Positions 1 to 13,573 of a stretch of 64,000 nucleotides of DNA are shown piece after piece. The notes below the pieces were generated by a model. That model had not been told where the DNA came from, did not search any database, and saw only the letters and a program-made list of their open reading frames with translations. The stretch is from assembly GCA_965153355.1 (NCBI GenBank), contig OZ231128.1:43896001-43960000 (forward strand), read 5' to 3'. How positions within the stretch are numbered: the first letter of the stretch is position 1; each line of letters opens with the position of its first letter. This stretch comes from Flaccisagitta enflata (lineage: Eukaryota > Chaetognatha > Sagittoidea > Aphragmophora). The translations under genes and the position numbers were made by a program.

Positions 1-352
1 GACTAAGGGACAATGAGGACGAGGCAGAGAAGGACAGGCAAAGATAAATGAAAATGAGGAGGAAGGACTAAGGGACAATGAGGACGAGGCGGAGAAGGAC
101 AGGCAAAGACAAATGAAAATGAGGAGGAAGGACCAATGGACAATAAGGACGTGGCGGAGAAGTACGGGCAAAGACAGATGAAAATGAGGAGGAAGGACTA
201 AGGGACAATGAGGACAAGGCGGAGAAGGACAGGCAAAGACAAATGAAAATGAGGAGGAAGGACTAAGGGACAATGGGGACGAGGAAGAGAAGGACGGACC
301 AAGACACATTAAAATGAAGAGGAGGGACCAAGGGACAATGAGAACATAGATT
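1..352. repeat. Minisatellite, about 65-bp unit, 5-6 copies
   Basis: A purine-rich unit beginning GACTAAGGGACAATGAGGAC recurs near 1, 67, 130, 196 and 261 and then decays. Period is 63-66 bp, and the array is cut by the window edge. From about 360 to 1298 I see no gene; the open frames there lack splice or homology support. Confidence 0.85.
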
Positions 353-1298
353 AAGATCAGGAGGAAGGACTGAGGGACTTTGGGGACAAACTGGGTAGAT
401 AGAATCTGATTAAACATGGAGGTGGGATAAAAGGAGTAAAACTTGGGCAGGAAACGACGTTTAAATGAGCAGCGAGATTAACTGAACCAGTAACAAGTGT
501 ACGGGCGATTGCGCTCTTTCGCCATGAATTGAGCAGACAATGACAATGCACAAATAAAACAAGCTTTGTGATGCAAACTCAATAACGCGCGCACACAAAC
601 AAAACACGTGCAATCGCGGATATGCAACTACGCGCGCAAGTAAAGCACAAATAAAATACGTGCAATCGTGCATACGAAATTACGCGAGGGAATAAAAAAC
701 GCGTTGAAGAAATGGCCGGTTCAAACAAAGTGAACAAAGCGTGTAAGACGACTGAAAACGATGCAAGGAGATTTACGGGGTCTCCTTCCCTTTGAAGGTC
801 GAAATGTTGAGGATTTAATTCTGGAGCCTCCAGAGGTGAATCTCAAATCGACAAAACCCACTTTAGGGGGTATTTTTGGGGGGAGCAGGAGGGGGGATAC
901 TTGGAGAGGGAAAAGGTGGTGGGTGAAGGCGCACTTGATAAAGGTTGTGTTGTTCCCCTAACCCTATGCATGAGTGACTGTATTTAAATGCAACAGTCCT
1001 ATTGCAGTTGGTAGATGGAGATGATGCTAAATAGCTTCAGCCACTTTCTACCTATCGCCATGAGCCGTTTCTTCCATTACTTGATTTGACGGCTCTTGGC
1101 ATGTGGATGTTTGCGATTTTAGCATTTAAACTTGCATTTAAACTAGCGGGCGATATTATCATAGTAGACATGTGGAATTAGATGAGATGAATAAAGATGA
1201 TGAATTAAAATTCATACTGACCGCTTAATACTGAATGATTGAAAGATAACTAATGCACTAATGCAGTTAGCGAAGAAATTGTTCGACATGGATGTAAG

Positions 1299-1612
1299 TT
1301 TTTAGTTGCGGACAAGCAACTCTATAACAGGCTTTGTCCGTCCGTTCGTCCGTCCATCCGTCCGTCTGTCTGTCTGTCCGTCCGTCCGTTGATCCATCGG
1401 TCTGTCCGTCCGTCCGTCCGTCCGTCTGTCCGTCCGTCCATCCGTCCGTCCGTCCGTCCATCCATCCGTGAACACGTGACGAAAGTGCGGAAACGAGCGT
1501 TTTAGATACTTTTTGTGCTTGTGAGTGGGGGACTTTGGGTATGGATGGGTGTTGGATGCCCCTGCCCACCCGTCCGCAACGATATTGTGACCCCGCGTCA
1601 CTTGTTACTCAG
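1299..1612 (+). mobile_element. R1 element copy with (TCCG)n core
   Basis: The head TTTTAGTTGCGGACAAGCAA is followed by CTCTATAACAGGCTTTGTCCG, a (TCCG/TCTG/TCCA)n tract at about 1336-1470, and the tail TGCCCACCCGTCCGCAAC with CGCGTCACTTGTT. This is the full R1 layout of palindromic head, tetranucleotide core and conserved tail. Long ORFs across it (RTDGRTDG...) are simple-repeat translations. Confidence 0.8.
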
Positions 1613-1825
1613 TCTGTCCTTTTGGGCAGCGGCCCCGAAGGGGACGAAGTCCTGTAGAACACAGGGGGAATCTGTCCGTCCGTCCGTCCGTCCGTCCGTC
1701 CGTACGTCCCCCCCCCACCCCACCCTTGGCTTTGTCTCCTTTGGGGCCCAAATCCAAACTGTATTGCCCAAATCCGAGCAAAATGGTCCAAATCCGCCCA
1801 AAATTGGCCAAATCCAGGCAAAATG

Positions 1826-4800
1826 GCCAATACGTCTGTCAGAGTGCCCAGAAAAGCTGAAATTGTCTGGTATATCGTCCCTGATTTTGGCCATGGTAAT
1901 TAACAGTACTTTAACGCCGTTAATTAACACTATATAGGTACCAGGAAATTAACTAAGAAAAACATTTCTTTATTTTTGAGAAAATTACTGAAAATAGGTG
2001 TTGAAGGTTGTTGTTAATTATCAGGTACCTATATGCTGTTAATTAACATGCTGTTTTTGATGTTAATTAACACCCCATTTTGGGCGTTAATTAACACAAA
2101 AAAATATAGATTATTAACAAATTGTTAAAAATGTACCATTTTTTGGTGTTAATTAACGGTTGGAATGTGGTGTTAATTAACATGAAAAACAGCGGGTTAA
2201 TTAACATAAAAAAGATATAGATTATTAACAAATTGATTTTGTACTTATACGCTGTTAATCAACATGCTGTTTTTTATGTTAATTAACACCACATTTCAAT
2301 TGTTAATTAACCCCAAAAAATATAGATTATTAACAAATTGTTAAAAACATTCAATTTTTTTGTGTTAGTTAATGGGAGAAATATGGTGTTAATTAACATC
2401 AAAAACAGTGTGTTAATTAACACAGAAAAAATATAGATTATTAACAAATTGATTTTGTACTTACACGCTGTTAATTAACATGCTGTTTTTGATAGTAATT
2501 AACACCCAATTTCATGCGTTAATTAACACAAAAAAAATATAGATTATTAACAAAATATTAAGAATATACAATTTTTTGGTGTTAATTAACAGGTGAAATG
2601 TGGAGTTAATCAACATCAAAAACAACGTGTTAATTATCACAGAAAAAATATAGATTATTAACAAATTGATTTTGTAGCTATACTCTGTTAATTTATATGT
2701 TGTTTTTGATGTTAATTAACGCGACATTTCATGAGTTAATTAACACCAAAAAAATATAGATTATTAACAAATTATAAAAAATATACCCTTTTTTTGTGTT
2801 AATTAACAGTTGAAATGTGGTGTTAATTAACATGAAAAACAGCGTGTTAATTAACACAGAAAAAATAAAGATTATCAACAAATTGATTTTGTAGCTATAT
2901 GCTGTTAATTTACATGTTGTTTTTGATGTTAATTAACACCACATTTTATGCGTTAATTAACACCAGAAAAATATAGATTATTAACAAATTGTAAAAAATA
3001 TACCATTTTTTGGTGTTAATTAACAGTTGAAATGTGGTGTTAATTAACATAAAAAACAGCGTGTTAATTAACACAAAAAATATAGATTATTAACAAATTG
3101 ATTTTGTACCTAAACGCTGTTAATTAACATGCTGTTTTTGATGTTAACTATCACCGCATTTCACCTGTTAATTAACACCAAAAAATTTGATATTGTTAAT
3201 ATTTTGTTAATAATCTATATCTTTTTGTGTTAATTAATGCATGAAATTGGGTGTTAATTACCATCAAAAACAGCATGTTAATTAATACAGAAAGATATAG
3301 ATTATTAACAAATTGATTTGTACCTACCGTGCATTTAATGCTGTTTTTATGTTAATTAACACTTAATTTCAGCGTAATTAACACAAAAAGATATAGATTA
3401 TTAACAAAATATTAAGAATATACAATTTTTTGTTGATTAACAGGTGAAATGCGGTGTTAGTTAACATAAAAAACAGCATGTTAAATAACAGCGTTTAGGT
3501 ACAAAATCAATTTGTTAATAATCTATATTTTTTTCTGTGTTAATTAACACGCTGTTTTTTATGTTAATTAACACCACATTTCAATTGTTAATTAACACAA
3601 AAAAAGGGTATATTTTTTACAATTTGTTAATAATCTATATTTTTTGGTGTTGATTAACTCATGAAATGTGGCGTTAATTAACAAAACAACATGTAAATTA
3701 ACAGCGTATAGCTACAAAATCAATTTGTTAATAATCTATGTTTTTTCTGTGTTAATTAACACATTGTTTTTGATGTTGATTAACTCCACATTTCACCTGT
3801 TAATTAACACCAAAAAATTGTATATTCTTAATATTTTGTTAATAATCTATATTTTTTTTGTGTTAATTAACGCATGAAATTGGGTGTTAATTACCATCAA
3901 AAACAGCATGTTAATTAACAGAGTGTAAGTACAAAATCAATTTGTTAATAATCTATATCTTTTCTGTGTTAATTAACACGCTGTTTTTGATGTTAATTAA
4001 CACCACATTTCTCCCATTAACTAACACAAAAAAATTGAATATTTTTAACAATTTGTTAATAATCTATATTTTTTTGGGTTAATTAACAGTTGAAATGTGG
4101 TGTTAATTAACATCAAAAACAGCATGTTGATTAACAGCGTATAGGTACAAAATCAATTTATTAATAATCTATATTTTTTTTGTGTTAATTAACATGCTGT
4201 TTTTCATGTTAATTAACACCACATTTCAACCGTTAATTAACACAAAAAAATGGTATATTTTTAACGATTTGTTAATAATCTATATTTTTTGTGTGTTAAT
4301 TAACGCCTAAAATGGGGTGTTAATTAACATCAAAAACAGCATGTTAATTAACAGCATATAGGTACCTGATAATTAACAACAACCTTCAGTACCTATTTTC
4401 AGTAATTTTCTCAAAAATGAAAAAAAATTTTTCTTAGTTAATTTCCTGGTACCTATATAGTGTTAATTAACGACTGTTTTTAAAGTGTTAATTAACAACA
4501 GAAAAAATACCGTTAATTAATGATACTTTTTTGCCTTTTATTAACAATTTTGTTAATTAGAGGCGTTAATGTGCCGTTAATTAACGCAGGGTAAATCGCT
4601 CACGATATATCTCGAAATTGTACTTCGCCTGGCAAGAATATTTTTCCTTTGCAAAAATGCTTTCAAATGAGCTAACGCGCAATTTTCAAATCAATCAGGA
4701 ACCATCTTTAGGATGACTTTGAAGTTTCCATAGATCTGCATGAGAGAGACAAAATTTGCATAATAGAAAAATAGATTCCAATGATGATTCAATGTAATCT

Positions 4801-4945
4801 TCAACCTTACCCTAAAGATGGATCTCGAATGATTTGAAAGTCGTACAATAGCTCATTTGAGAGCATTTTTGCAAAGGAAAAATATTTTTGCCAGGCGAAG
4901 TACAATTTTAGCTTTTCAGGGCACTCTGACAGACGTAATGGCCAA
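1826..4945. repeat. 3.1-kb AT-rich palindromic array dense in TTAATTAA
   Basis: The outer arms match inverted: CGTCTGTCAGAGTGCCCAGA at about 1832 against GGGCACTCTGACAGACG near 4920. The next blocks (TATATAGGTACCAGGAAATT at about 1931 and AATTTCCTGGTACCTATATA near 4440) also match inverted. Between them, units of roughly 110-230 bp alternate GTTAATTAACA with ATAGATTATTAACAAATTG; orientation switches between about 3180 and 3500. The self-palindrome TTAATTAA occurs dozens of times. No coding frame is supported. Confidence 0.85.
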
Positions 4946-5280
4946 AGACCAGGTAAAATGGGCCTTATCTGGCTAGAAAACCTGAATTCTGGCCTGAGTT
5001 CTATCATCTTGGCCCCTTAAACTTAGATTCTGGCTCCAAAAACCCACATCCAAGCCTTAGAGACCCAGATCCTGACCTTTGGGACCCAGATTCTGACCTC
5101 CAAGACCTAGGTGCTGGCCTAAAAGACCTAAATCCCAGCCTCAGAGGACCAAATCCTGACCTCAGAAACTGAAATCCTTGCCTCTGAGACCAAGAAATTG
5201 GTCTCTGAGACCCAGATTCTGGCCTCAGAGACCCAGATCCTGGCTTGCTCCTGCCTCAATTTAACCTACAAACTATACAA

Positions 5281-5845
5281 CAAGTCATCCAAGGATTGCA
5301 CATGGTCAGCGGTACCCGATGCCCTGCTTAGAGTGATCAGCTGAAGAAGTGGAGTGAGAGCAGGGCAGCGGCCCCAAAGGGCCGATGTTCTGTAGGACAC
5401 AGGGGTGAATTTCCTTACGTCCTGAGTAGGCATGTTTCAGGCCTTTGGGGCAATTTCCATGATGTTCAAAGGGAGTTGTATATTTTCTACAATTTTGTGT
5501 CAATTTTCCATGTTATTCAATGAGAATTTCATTTTTTTTTGTTAATTTTCCATGTTATCCAGTTGCAATTTTGCATTTTTTTCATTTTTTGGTAATTTTC
5601 CTTGTTATTCGATAGGAAATATGCATTCTTCTATTTTTTGTAAACTTTCCATGTTATTCGATGGGAAGTTTGCAAGTTGTCATTTTCCCATGTTATTCAA
5701 TCGGGAGTTTGCATTTTGTCATTTTCCCATGTTATTTAATGGCAATTTGAAAATTGAGAAGCTGGGGGGGGACGTACGGACGTAAGGAAATTCACCCCTG
5801 TGTCCTACAAGACATCGGCCCTTTGGGGCTGCTGCCCAAAAATGG
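5281..5845. mobile_element. T1 element nested inside the 1621-6105 copy
   Basis: The extended left end carries CAAGTCATCCAAGGAT, GTCAGCGGTACCCGATGCCC and GCAGGGCAGCGGCCCC. The short right end is inverted (CCCCTGTGTCCTACAAGACA then GGGGCTGCTGCCCAAAAA). The interior is a degenerate 40-60 bp array of TTTTCCATGTTATTCAATGG. Its end variants differ from those of the enclosing copy, which supports a separate, later insertion. Confidence 0.75.
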
Positions 5846-6129
5846 CAAGGGTACCATTGTCCATATTCTGCTTTTTGTCAGTTCTCCTTGATATTCAATG
5901 AAAATTTGAATAACAGGGCATCCTGGACAGAAGGAAGGCAAACAGGATGGACGGACGGACAAACGGATGGACGGACGGACAGATTCCCCCTGTGTTCTAC
6001 AGGACTTCGTCCCCTTTGGGGCCGCTGCCCTGCTCCCTCTTCACCTTCATCACTTCCTACTCAAGCAGGGCACGGGTACCGCTGACCACTTACTGCCTTT
6101 GGGCTGCTATTTTTCTTTCTTGCTATCAG

Positions 6130-6384
6130 GACGAGGGTTTCTTTCGCGGGGGTTTGATGGAAAGCGACGGTTTTCCCGGGGGCGTTTTCCGTGGTGGCGT
6201 GAATGGCGGAGGAGGAGGAGGAGTAGGCAGCGTCGGCAGCATCGGCGGTGGTGGAGACTCTGCTGCGGCGGCTGCGGCAGCGGCGGCGGCAACGCTGTGG
6301 CATTTCAAAGACCTTTCACCTCCCGTCCACACCTCATTCGAAAACTTGGATCAAAACTCCCACGCGCAACTACTCGTGACCAAG
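6130..6384 (+). CDS. Candidate Gly/Ala-rich internal exon, gene unassigned
   Basis: A 255-bp open segment (85 codons, phase 0 at both ends) is flanked by a pyrimidine tract plus CTATCAG and by the donor AAG|GTAAAG. It encodes acidic and Gly-rich sequence, a Gly5 and a Gly4 run, an Ala10 run (about residues 50-59), and an ordinary-looking C-terminal part (WHFKDLSPPVHTSFENLDQN). GC content is well above its surroundings. I do not recognise a family. Its phase and strand fit the RhoGAP gene that starts in view at 15854, which also begins in phase 0. However, the MyTH4-coding exons expected between a linker and the RhoGAP domain are not seen, so membership is unproven. It could be a spurious GC-rich open stretch. 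Confidence 0.4.
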
Positions 6385-7101
6385 GTAAAGAAAAGAAGGG
6401 GAAGGTGACCTAAAAATGGTGGGGAGGGGGAGGAGAAGCAGTCGAAAAGAGGAAGTAACTCTGTGGTAATAACATACAAACATTCAAAAGACAAAAGCAA
6501 AACCGTAATGGAATATGTACAATCACATGTGTCAAATATGTACACGTTTACGCAAGTACACGCATGCAACCGCGGGGATGCGCAAGCGCGCATGCACAGA
6601 CTGAAGCCGCACACACGCAGGTACACGCAAACGCTCGGACACGCGCAGATACGCGCAGACGCAATCGGGCTTGAGAGTTGAGTGCTCTTAGTTTCCCGAG
6701 ATTGCGTTGGCGTGGATTTGATTCTCGAAGAATCGAAGAAAGCACGATCTTCATTCCTTCATTCCCATTCCATATCTTAAAGACTCTCGTCTAGCCTCCT
6801 TTTTTTTTAATCGTTCTTTTTTTTATAAAAAAAAAAGGAGAAAATTGTCAATTGTGTGTCCCTGAGTGTGTCTCGCTCTCTATCTAAGCCGTATAGAGTA
6901 GTCAGCTGGAGACATGAGAAAATGAAAAAGATAAAGATAATCATTGCAACGTCGTTCGGTTCACTCAGACGTAACGTGCTTGCGGGACGATGAGTTGGCT
7001 CTGAAAGTAGAAGCATGTACAGCGGGTTGGGAGCAATGAGTCCCTCAGAGAAGGGGGTTCATTTCCTGATTCACTATTTCAATGAAGAAGTTCGTTTGGA
7101 T

Positions 7102-7202
7102 CGTCGAACGAATGCGTTACCGACCGACCGACAGACCGACCGACCGACCAACTGACCGACCAACAGGCACAGCCAGTTATAGAGGTGCTTTGTCGCACCT
7201 AT
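7102..7202 (-). mobile_element. R1-related copy, GTCGCACC variant
   Basis: GCGTTACCGACCGACCGA is followed by a GACC tract and GTTATAGAGGTGCTTTGTCG. A near-identical copy lies at 48597-48670, including the GAATGCGTTACC start. Confidence 0.6.
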
Positions 7203-9972
7203 AAATACAATGTCTCATCTATGATAGGTAAACTACTTGGAATGACACCATCACAGTTTCAGATAACAAAATCGGAGCTCAAGGGCTGTTTAGATAACTT
7301 TTCGAAAATCAATGATCATGTCTTGGAACTGAGAAACTGAGAAACGTGTAGAATCGTTCATCGATGCACAAAAACCTAATTTAGACGCATCATCTGAATT
7401 GGTACACACAGAAGTCATTAACTCAGCATTGATGTGACAAACTTATCAGATTAAAATGCGGGAGAAATAATCATGCATGAATGCATGACGTCCTTGGCTG
7501 CGTTGTTGAGGGAAAGGGAGATGCAAGGAAACTTTTAGAATTAAGAACATGGCAATTGTCACGCTTCGGCAGCAAGCAAGGGTGCCCGACTCTCCAACAT
7601 CTTAAGAGTAACCAGGCTTGAGCTATGGCTTTGAACTATGAATCAATGGTTTGATGTCATCCCTAACAGTCAGGTGTACATTGTCGAACCTATTTTTGAG
7701 ACACTCGTGACCCCTAGGGGGCCCTTAATTAGGGTCAAATGGTCAAATTTGGCTTGTCTCCTGCTTGTCTCCACATGAAAAGTGCAAGCAGAAGCAATCA
7801 AAAAATGTCTAAATGGACCGTATCATGACTCTTTATCATTTATTATTAATCACTTGAAACGTACAAAAAATTTGTTTGAGCTCCGTTGACAATGAGTTCC
7901 TTAAAAACGGTTTTCTAGCGTTCAGTACACCCTCTCTATTTTTGAGCAAAATTTCACTCAGATCACAGTATAATAATTATTATTTTTTAAAACTTAACTT
8001 TGCTTCATAGTTAAGCATATTCTGTTTGTTTGTCTGAAAGACAACTACTTGAAGGGCATATTTCCCAAATTTCATGTTTCCAAGTGGCTCCAAAGCGGCT
8101 CAATTGCATTTTTTCTAGAGCGTATCAATTCGCGCACACCCCCAGATTTGTTCCTAACGCATACCTAACGCTTAAGATATGCCACTATGGCGTGAAAACG
8201 ACACAATATACACAAAATCTGATCACACCACGTGAAAGAGCGTGAAATTTTGAATCTACACTGAAAATTTCAAGTCTTAACTACCAGACGTTTGGTCACA
8301 ATAAAAATTCACATTTTGTTGGTCCTGAAGTGTGAACAGAATTGATACGCTCATCGACGGCTCATCGTAGTTAATTCTTTGTTTCCACACAGCGCTCCTC
8401 ACACAAATGCGCGACGCTTTTGTGTCTTGATTTGATAAAGATTTCTTAAAATTAAAATTGGCATATCTCAGGAACTGCTCGAGCTAGCCCATTGAAACTT
8501 TGCATAGTTGGTACCTAGACCAAGAGGGTCTTTTGCTTAAATTCTGATGCGACCTACAGAATGTCAAGCAGTCCAACCAGACCAACCAGCCTACCAGATG
8601 AAAAAATGAAAAAATGGCATAACTTCTAAAGTAATTGTCCGATTTGGTTGAAAATTTTCATGAAGCTTCCTTAAAAGATTCCTCGTCACTGGCATAAAAA
8701 AGAGCTTGGGGAAAAAATATTTTCTTCCGACAGCCCACCCAGCCAGAAATGGTACTTATAGAGATTTTTTTAAAAACCTAAAAAAATTCAAAAAAATTTC
8801 AGAAACGTGATCTCACATGTTTGCTTGAACCGTATCAATAAGAATTTCACTGTCATATTGATTTCTTAGTTGTATTTAGCTAAATTTTCTAGTAATAAAA
8901 TTGCCAACAATATCTATTTAAGCCTAATTTGCATGAAAAATGAGCTTACTTAAGAAAATCCAAGTATGGATTCATATGTAAGAATAGGTAAGCTACATGA
9001 TGACGTATGGTTTTGTTCAATATTCAAACATGTAAATTTGATGAATTTCATCCCGTCCATGTCGGGTTAGCATGACACAAGCCACATAGAAAAATAAATG
9101 AGGGAATGAATTCGAGAAGAGATGAATTCTTGAAGGAATTCCAGCATGAAGAAAAATGATGCTTGAATGAATACGAATCTGCCAGAAACCATACTCGCAA
9201 ATCCAATTCGAGAAAGTGAGAATTTCAAAAAAACAGTATTGGGATTTTGCATGGCAGGTCTAACTTCTCTACCGCAACATACAGACTAAGGATAAGTCTA
9301 GAATGAAAGATATTTAATAAACCCTCAGTCGCAACTACATTGACTATTATAAAATGTAATTTGATAATTTGATAATAATGTGATAATGATAAACTATGAT
9401 AATTCAGTCTGTTCAACAACCGTGGTATCGGAGACAACTTCTTTCATGCGAGTGCCCGCAGCACGGGAAATACACTCACGAGCCTCTTACTAAAAACTTC
9501 AAGCTGTTCTAAGCGAGTAAATTTTTCGGATGACAGTCAAAATTTTGTCAAGGAGCAGCATGTAAGATTTTGGGTTGATTATGTAAGTTTTTTGTTTTTT
9601 TTTTGTTTCTCTTATCCTCCCGGTTATACTTTATAAAACATAATGTAAAATGTCACGTAACAGAAAACGTGAAGCACTAAGTCGGACTACTTGACGTTGA
9701 GAGCAAAAGAAAGAGGGCAGGTGTCAGAATGGATGAAGGGAAGAAAGAAATGAAGAAAGGAAACGAGATAAGGCCGAAGGAAAAATAGCTCACATTAAAA
9801 AAACAATAAAGAGAAAAAAAGGGCTGAGAAAACAATCGATATGGTAAGATGCTTGGCATCGTAAAAATGAGAAAAGATTGGGCTCAAGTAAGCGCGCAAG
9901 CAATTTTAACGTGTATGCGCGTCACTGTGTTTTTGTATGAATGTAAGAAAAGTGAGGAAAAGAAAAGAAACA
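7203..9972. other. Unique AT-rich sequence, no gene seen
   Basis: I see no coding exon, RNA gene or long repeat here. Open frames are short, without splice context or recognisable domains. Confidence 0.5.
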
Positions 9973-10287
9973 ACAAGTGACGCGGCGTCACAATATCGTT
10001 GGGGACGGGTGGGCAGGGGCAGCCAACCCCCATCCACACCCAACGCCCCACCCAACCCTCCTTCCAACACAGACACATACACAGAAAGCTTCTAAAACGC
10101 TCGTTTTCCCACTTTTCGACTCATGCTCACGGACAGACGGACGGACGGACGGACGGACGGACGGACGGACGGACGGACGGACGGACGGACGGACGGACGG
10201 ACGGACGGAAGGAAGGAAGGATGGACGGACGGACGGACGGACGGAAGGACAAAGCCTCTTATAGAGTTGCGTGTCCGTAACTTAAAA
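9973..10287 (-). mobile_element. R1 element copy with (GGAC)n core
   Basis: This is the reverse of the R1 layout: ACAAGTGACGCGGCGTCACA, then GGGTGGGCAGGGGCA, a nearly perfect (GGAC)n tract of about 115 bp at 10131-10245, and CTTATAGAGTTGCGTGTCCG. Frames in both directions through it are simple-repeat artefacts. Confidence 0.8.
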
Positions 10288-10996
<709 letters not shown>

Positions 10997-11186
10997 CTCG
11001 ATTGAAATATGGCGTTGAGGAGGTCGGCAGCGGTGATCATTTTTTTTCTTATTTCCATCCATCGTAATTAGCTGCAAAAAAGCCGCAAATGGAATCTGAC
11101 GCGATTCAAATCATCTTTTCACGATTTCTCTCTCCTCAATTCTTCTGTCTGTCTATGATGTCTATATAATACTGACTGTTCATTCA

Positions 11187-11187
<1 letters not shown>

Positions 11188-11245
<58 letters not shown>

Positions 11246-11355
11246 AATATCAATGTACTGTCTTCTGTAGGCTACCCAACCTAGTAGTTACACGTTTTTC
11301 ACTTCTAAACTACCTCTTCTTTCTTCTTATGTTGTTGTCTTTCTCTTTCTTTCTT

Positions 11356-11412
<57 letters not shown>
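11188..11412. repeat. (GT)n and (CT)n microsatellites
   Basis: (GT)n at about 11189-11245 and (CT)n at about 11360-11412, separated by ordinary sequence. Flanks from 11000 to 12285 show no supported gene. Confidence 0.9.
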
Positions 11413-11414
<2 letters not shown>

Positions 11415-12283
11415 TCATTCTTCATCTGCTTCTTTCTCTCTCTTGTTTCATTTCTGCTTCTGCTTTTTTATCGACCTAATATATGTGATATGGACGAGAA
11501 TTTGTCTTTCCCCATTGAATTTTTCATTTTCTTCATTCATTTCAATCTCTTCGATTACTTCTCATTCGCGGCAAAGATAGCATTTGGAAAAAAAGAATGT
11601 CTTCTATTCGTCTTCAGCTTGGGTTCTTTTTCCCCTCCTCTAGTCATCGTTCTGTTTTTTTTTTTAGATCGAGGAGTAGCAATTCTATAAAGGACCATCC
11701 GTCTGTCACTCTGTCTATCCATCTGTCCATAGATTCATAACGATTGAGTCAAAGAGCGCACTCCCTAACATTCACCCCTTCCGCATTTGTTTTTTTATTC
11801 CTGGGTACTTGTTTTTCTCTCTTTTCATTTTCATACTTTGCTGTGTATGTCGGTCCAATGGTTCGATGGATCGAACTTTTATCGGTCTCTGTCTTTGTCA
11901 GTAAGCAAAACATAGCATAGGGCTGTTTTTTCATTGTTGCCTACGCCAAACCGAGCACGGCTGTAAGGATTGTCCTACTCTTTTTGCGTAAAAATAAAAG
12001 GTATGCTTTCTCTCACTGACATACCCCCTTTCCCTACCCCGATCTACCCATGTGTATCCTTCCAATGCAGAGAAGAAATCAGTAACCCCCTTCTCACTCC
12101 TTAACCCCCGCCCCGCCCCATTCCTCTTCCTTTTTAAACCCATTTCTTCCCTGAATGCGAGGTTGAAGGAAACCGAGTTTCCTCCCACTGTGTTTTTATT
12201 TCTTTTCTTTCTCCTTCTTCTTAAGATTTGTTTCGCGGAGGAAGAAAATAAAAACCGTTTAAAATCGTCAATTTAGATTTCTT

Positions 12284-12286
<3 letters not shown>

Positions 12287-12342
<56 letters not shown>
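12287..12342. repeat. (CT)n microsatellite
   Basis: A pure CT tract of about 56 bp. Pyrimidine-rich sequence follows to about 12550 with no gene seen. Confidence 0.9.
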
Positions 12343-12346
<4 letters not shown>

Positions 12347-12699
12347 TGAATTGTTATTGAATGATGGAAACCAAAACAATCATACTGCACCATGCCATGC
12401 AAGTACTTCAGTTCCCATTACTTCCTTTTTTCCTTCTTTCTTTTATTCTTTCATTGTTTCAATCGTTCTTTCTTTCTTTGTGCCCTCTTCTTTTTTCTTT
12501 CTTTCCTCCTTTAGTTCGTTTTTTTCATTTCCCGATTTTTTGGTTTCGTCTCAGTTTTTAACTTGATAATGACTTTCCTTTCAACGTCAGGTTCGACTTC
12601 ATAGTCCAATTGAAGATAAATGTACAGCCAAACCCAGTCCAGCCCAGTTCAAAAACTGTTTTAAGCCCTCACCCGACCCATAACAAGCTCGTTTTTCTC

Positions 12700-13111
12700 C
12701 CTTCCCCGCCCTGATCCCTGTCTCAAGGCTCAAATTGTAGCCTCAAGGCTTACAATCTCGATCTCTGGGCTTAGAATATCGGCCACGCCTTGAGGCCCAA
12801 CTTCTAGCCAAAGCTTTAAAGGTTCCAAATCCCAACCACGAGTCCCAAATCCTATCCTCTAGGCTGAAATCTTAGCCTTGAGACCTAAAGTCTAAACGGC
12901 ATGGCACAAAGTCTTGGCCTCGAGACCTAAATCCTAACCAGCGGCTCCAAATCCAAGCCTTATGGCTCAAATCTCAGCATAGCGGCCCAAATCCCAGCCT
13001 TGTAGCCAAAAGATTCCCATGATGCTCCAAACTTAGGCCCTAGGCCATCGGTCCTTTTGGAGTCCCTGGCAATAGGTACCTCTGACTATCTTAAGCTATT
13101 GCGACTTTTTC

Positions 13112-13113
<2 letters not shown>
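12700..13113. mobile_element. Degraded T1 copy with 'GGCTCAAATC' array
   Basis: A degenerate ~20-25-bp array (CTCAAGGCTCAAATTGTAGC and relatives) is followed by GTCCTTTTGGAGTCCCTGGC, AGGTACCTCTGAC and ATTGCGACTTTTTCG. These are recognisable remnants of the extended T1 end. A (CT)n tract follows at about 13114-13147. Confidence 0.5.
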
Positions 13114-13153
<40 letters not shown>

Positions 13154-13573
13154 ACGTGATTGGACAAGGAAGCATGCTGTGCAGAGATAAGCGTTTATCT
13201 GCTCTTTCGGTTGATTATCCTCTTAAATGTTTGGCTTGTCTTTTTGTCTTTAGGTCTTGTTGTTTCCTTTCCTACTTTGTCCTTTATCTTTTCGTTTTCG
13301 CTTTCTCCCTTAACAACATCCGCACTTTTCGTTTCGTCGCTGTGGATCCACCCCGCAGGAACCTCAATATGGCAGAAGCTTTGAGTATGAGTATACTCGT
13401 TGTAACAGGTTGTTGTTGTTGCTATTGTTGTTGTTATTGTTGTTGTTGAATCTTAATAAAACTGATATCACAGATTTGTGACATCTGGACGTCAGAAACG
13501 TTTCGTTGAACGGCATAAAGAAACAAGGTCGACAGACCAAAACCGCGTGCCCGATGAATTTTATTAACAAATA

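Larger units (their letters stand above)
1621..6105. mobile_element. T1 element (long composite copy)
   Basis: The left end (1621-1680) reads GGGCAGCGGCCCC, then GACGAAGTCCTGTAGAACAC and AGGGGGAATCTGTCCGTCC. The same variant bases occur inverted at about 5960-6033, so the two ends pair. The right end is the extended type, continuing to GGGTACCGCTGACC near 6080. Inside lie (TCCG)n, a large AT-rich palindrome (1826-4945), a degenerate 25-bp GACCCAGATCCTGACC array (about 4990-5260), and a second, nested T1 copy. Confidence 0.7.

Noticed and set aside
1922-4560. Regularly spaced palindromes resembling a CRISPR array
   Set aside because: TTAATTAA spacing is irregular, spacers are themselves repeated, and the host is an animal genome; this is a tandem/inverted satellite.
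5947-6413. Overlapping 148-153-residue ORFs starting in TCCG repeat
   Set aside because: The ATG starts lie in T1/(GGAC)n sequence. Only the segment 6130-6384 with splice sites is kept, as a candidate exon.
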